A DNA stretch of 64,000 bases from a bacterium HR11 (lineage in GTDB: Bacteria; Acidobacteriota; HRBIN11): assembly GCA_002898535.1 (NCBI GenBank), contig BEHN01000009.1:35071-99070 (forward strand), in the 5' to 3' direction. The position numbers and the translations under genes were made by a program. A model generated the notes under the pieces. It was given only the letters and a program-made list of their open reading frames with translations, searched no databases and was not told the DNA's origin. This document shows positions 63,520 to 64,000 of the stretch, one piece after another (position 1 is the stretch's first letter; the number at the start of each line of letters is the position of its first letter).

Positions 63520-63685
63520 CTCCATCACTTCGTCCCTTCATCACTCCGTCACTTCGGAAGAGGCGTCACCGAGGCCCCGCCCCCCATTCCCCATTCCTCA
63601 TTCCCCATTCCCCATTCCCCCTTTCCGTATCTTGCACCTCGTAGCCTGCATCCTGTATCCTGCCTGTCCCGAGGAGTCGGCCGGG
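63520..63685. repeat. Spacer with F words and D words
   Basis: F words (CTCCGTCACTTCGG) at 63525-63560, ATTCCCCATTCCCC words at 63585-63625 and D words (GCATCCTGTATCCTGCC) at 63640-63664. Confidence 0.7.
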
Positions 63686-64000
63686 ATGGTTCGGCAGATC
63701 GAGGCGGAGACGACGATTCGTTTTGAGCGCTATGAGGACTTTCGCCGGTGGGCGGAAGGCCAGCCGGGATACTGGCAACTCGTCCGGGGGGTTCCCATGC
63801 CGAGTCCGGCGCCTAACATACGACATCAGCGTATTAGCAAGCGTCTGGGGATTACCTTCATCGAGGTCATAGAGAGTCGAGGTCTTGGCGAGGTCTTTTT
63901 TGCCCCGACGGACGTGAAGCTGTCGGAGGACACGGTGTATCAACCGGACCTGGTCGTCGTGCTGAGGGAGCACGGGGACCGGATTCGGGAGACCCACATC
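63686..64000 (+). CDS. Uma2-family (DUF820) endonuclease-like protein, N-terminal part
   Basis: Cut by the window end after 105 codons. The visible part has the Uma2 order: WQLVRGVPMPSPAPNIRHQRISKRLG, then GEVFFAPTDVKLSEDTVYQPDLVVVLREH, where the conserved Asp of QPDLVVV belongs to the PD-(D/E)XK fold. Uma2 proteins occur in many copies in cyanobacteria, Chloroflexi and similar groups; function unknown. GAGGAG lies before the ATG. Confidence 0.8.
   Translation, partial: MVRQIEAETTIRFERYEDFRRWAEGQPGYWQLVRGVPMPSPAPNIRHQRISKRLGITFIEVIESRGLGEVFFAPTDVKLSEDTVYQPDLVVVLREHGDRIRETHI

Overview
The window is a dense, GC-rich stretch of bacterial chromosome. It carries 44 intact protein genes plus three partial or disrupted ones, one tRNA and two pseudogene remnants. 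The cell was Gram-negative (diderm): it has lpxB for lipid A, a PilQ secretin, a TonB-dependent outer-membrane receptor, and HflK/HflC. The receptor is Oar-like, with an N-terminal carboxypeptidase-regulatory domain, and Oar-like receptors are abundant in Acidobacteriota. My best guess is therefore an uncultured acidobacterium or relative. No 16S gene is present, so this is inference only.

Layout. Positions 1-14 kb hold housekeeping genes: a PpiD/SurA-like chaperone, a glycosyltransferase, a diguanylate cyclase, an acyl-CoA dehydrogenase, secG, tpiA, glyA, fmt, a possible holA, rlmB and an odd AAA+ protein. Positions 14-31 kb form a surface-glycan region: two polyprenyl-phosphate GT2 enzymes, four giant multi-membrane-span proteins (three with C-terminal or internal beta-sandwich domains), a SGNH hydrolase, a carbamoyltransferase with its two small membrane partners, and a methyltransferase-GT2 fusion. 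tlyA follows. Positions 33-37 kb hold exported proteins (an M19 dipeptidase and an ankyrin lipoprotein), then a small AT-rich island with decayed antitoxin and transposase remnants. Positions 37-46 kb hold mnmG-rsmG, a PilP-like protein, hflKC, a damaged prepilin, a SDR enzyme, lpxB, rpmB and tRNA-Ser(CGA). Positions 46-55 kb hold a Xer-type recombinase, an AMIN amidase and the type IV pilus operon pilMNO-pilQ. Positions 55-64 kb hold lipoproteins, a TPR protein, a lytic transglycosylase, the Oar-like receptor and a Uma2-type nuclease that is cut by the window edge.

The striking feature is not a gene. Almost every intergenic space is packed with families of short repeated 'words', mostly arranged as inverted pairs. 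One family (called A here) forms 258-320 bp palindromic elements. Their ends read CAGAGCCGTTCGG / CCGAACGGCTCTG, their arms are interchangeable, and the loop is usually built of 8-bp words such as CTGCCCAT and CTGCCGAC. I see six full copies and about six half copies. Other families are B (GACCATA), C (GCGAATG), D (GATGCAGG), E (CCGAACTCC), F (GTGACG), G (CATGAGC) and H (a CCCCGCTC/GAGCGGGG hairpin). In five exported-protein genes the repeats run into the 5' end of the coding sequence, next to or inside the signal peptide. This repeat system is my main candidate for something undescribed.
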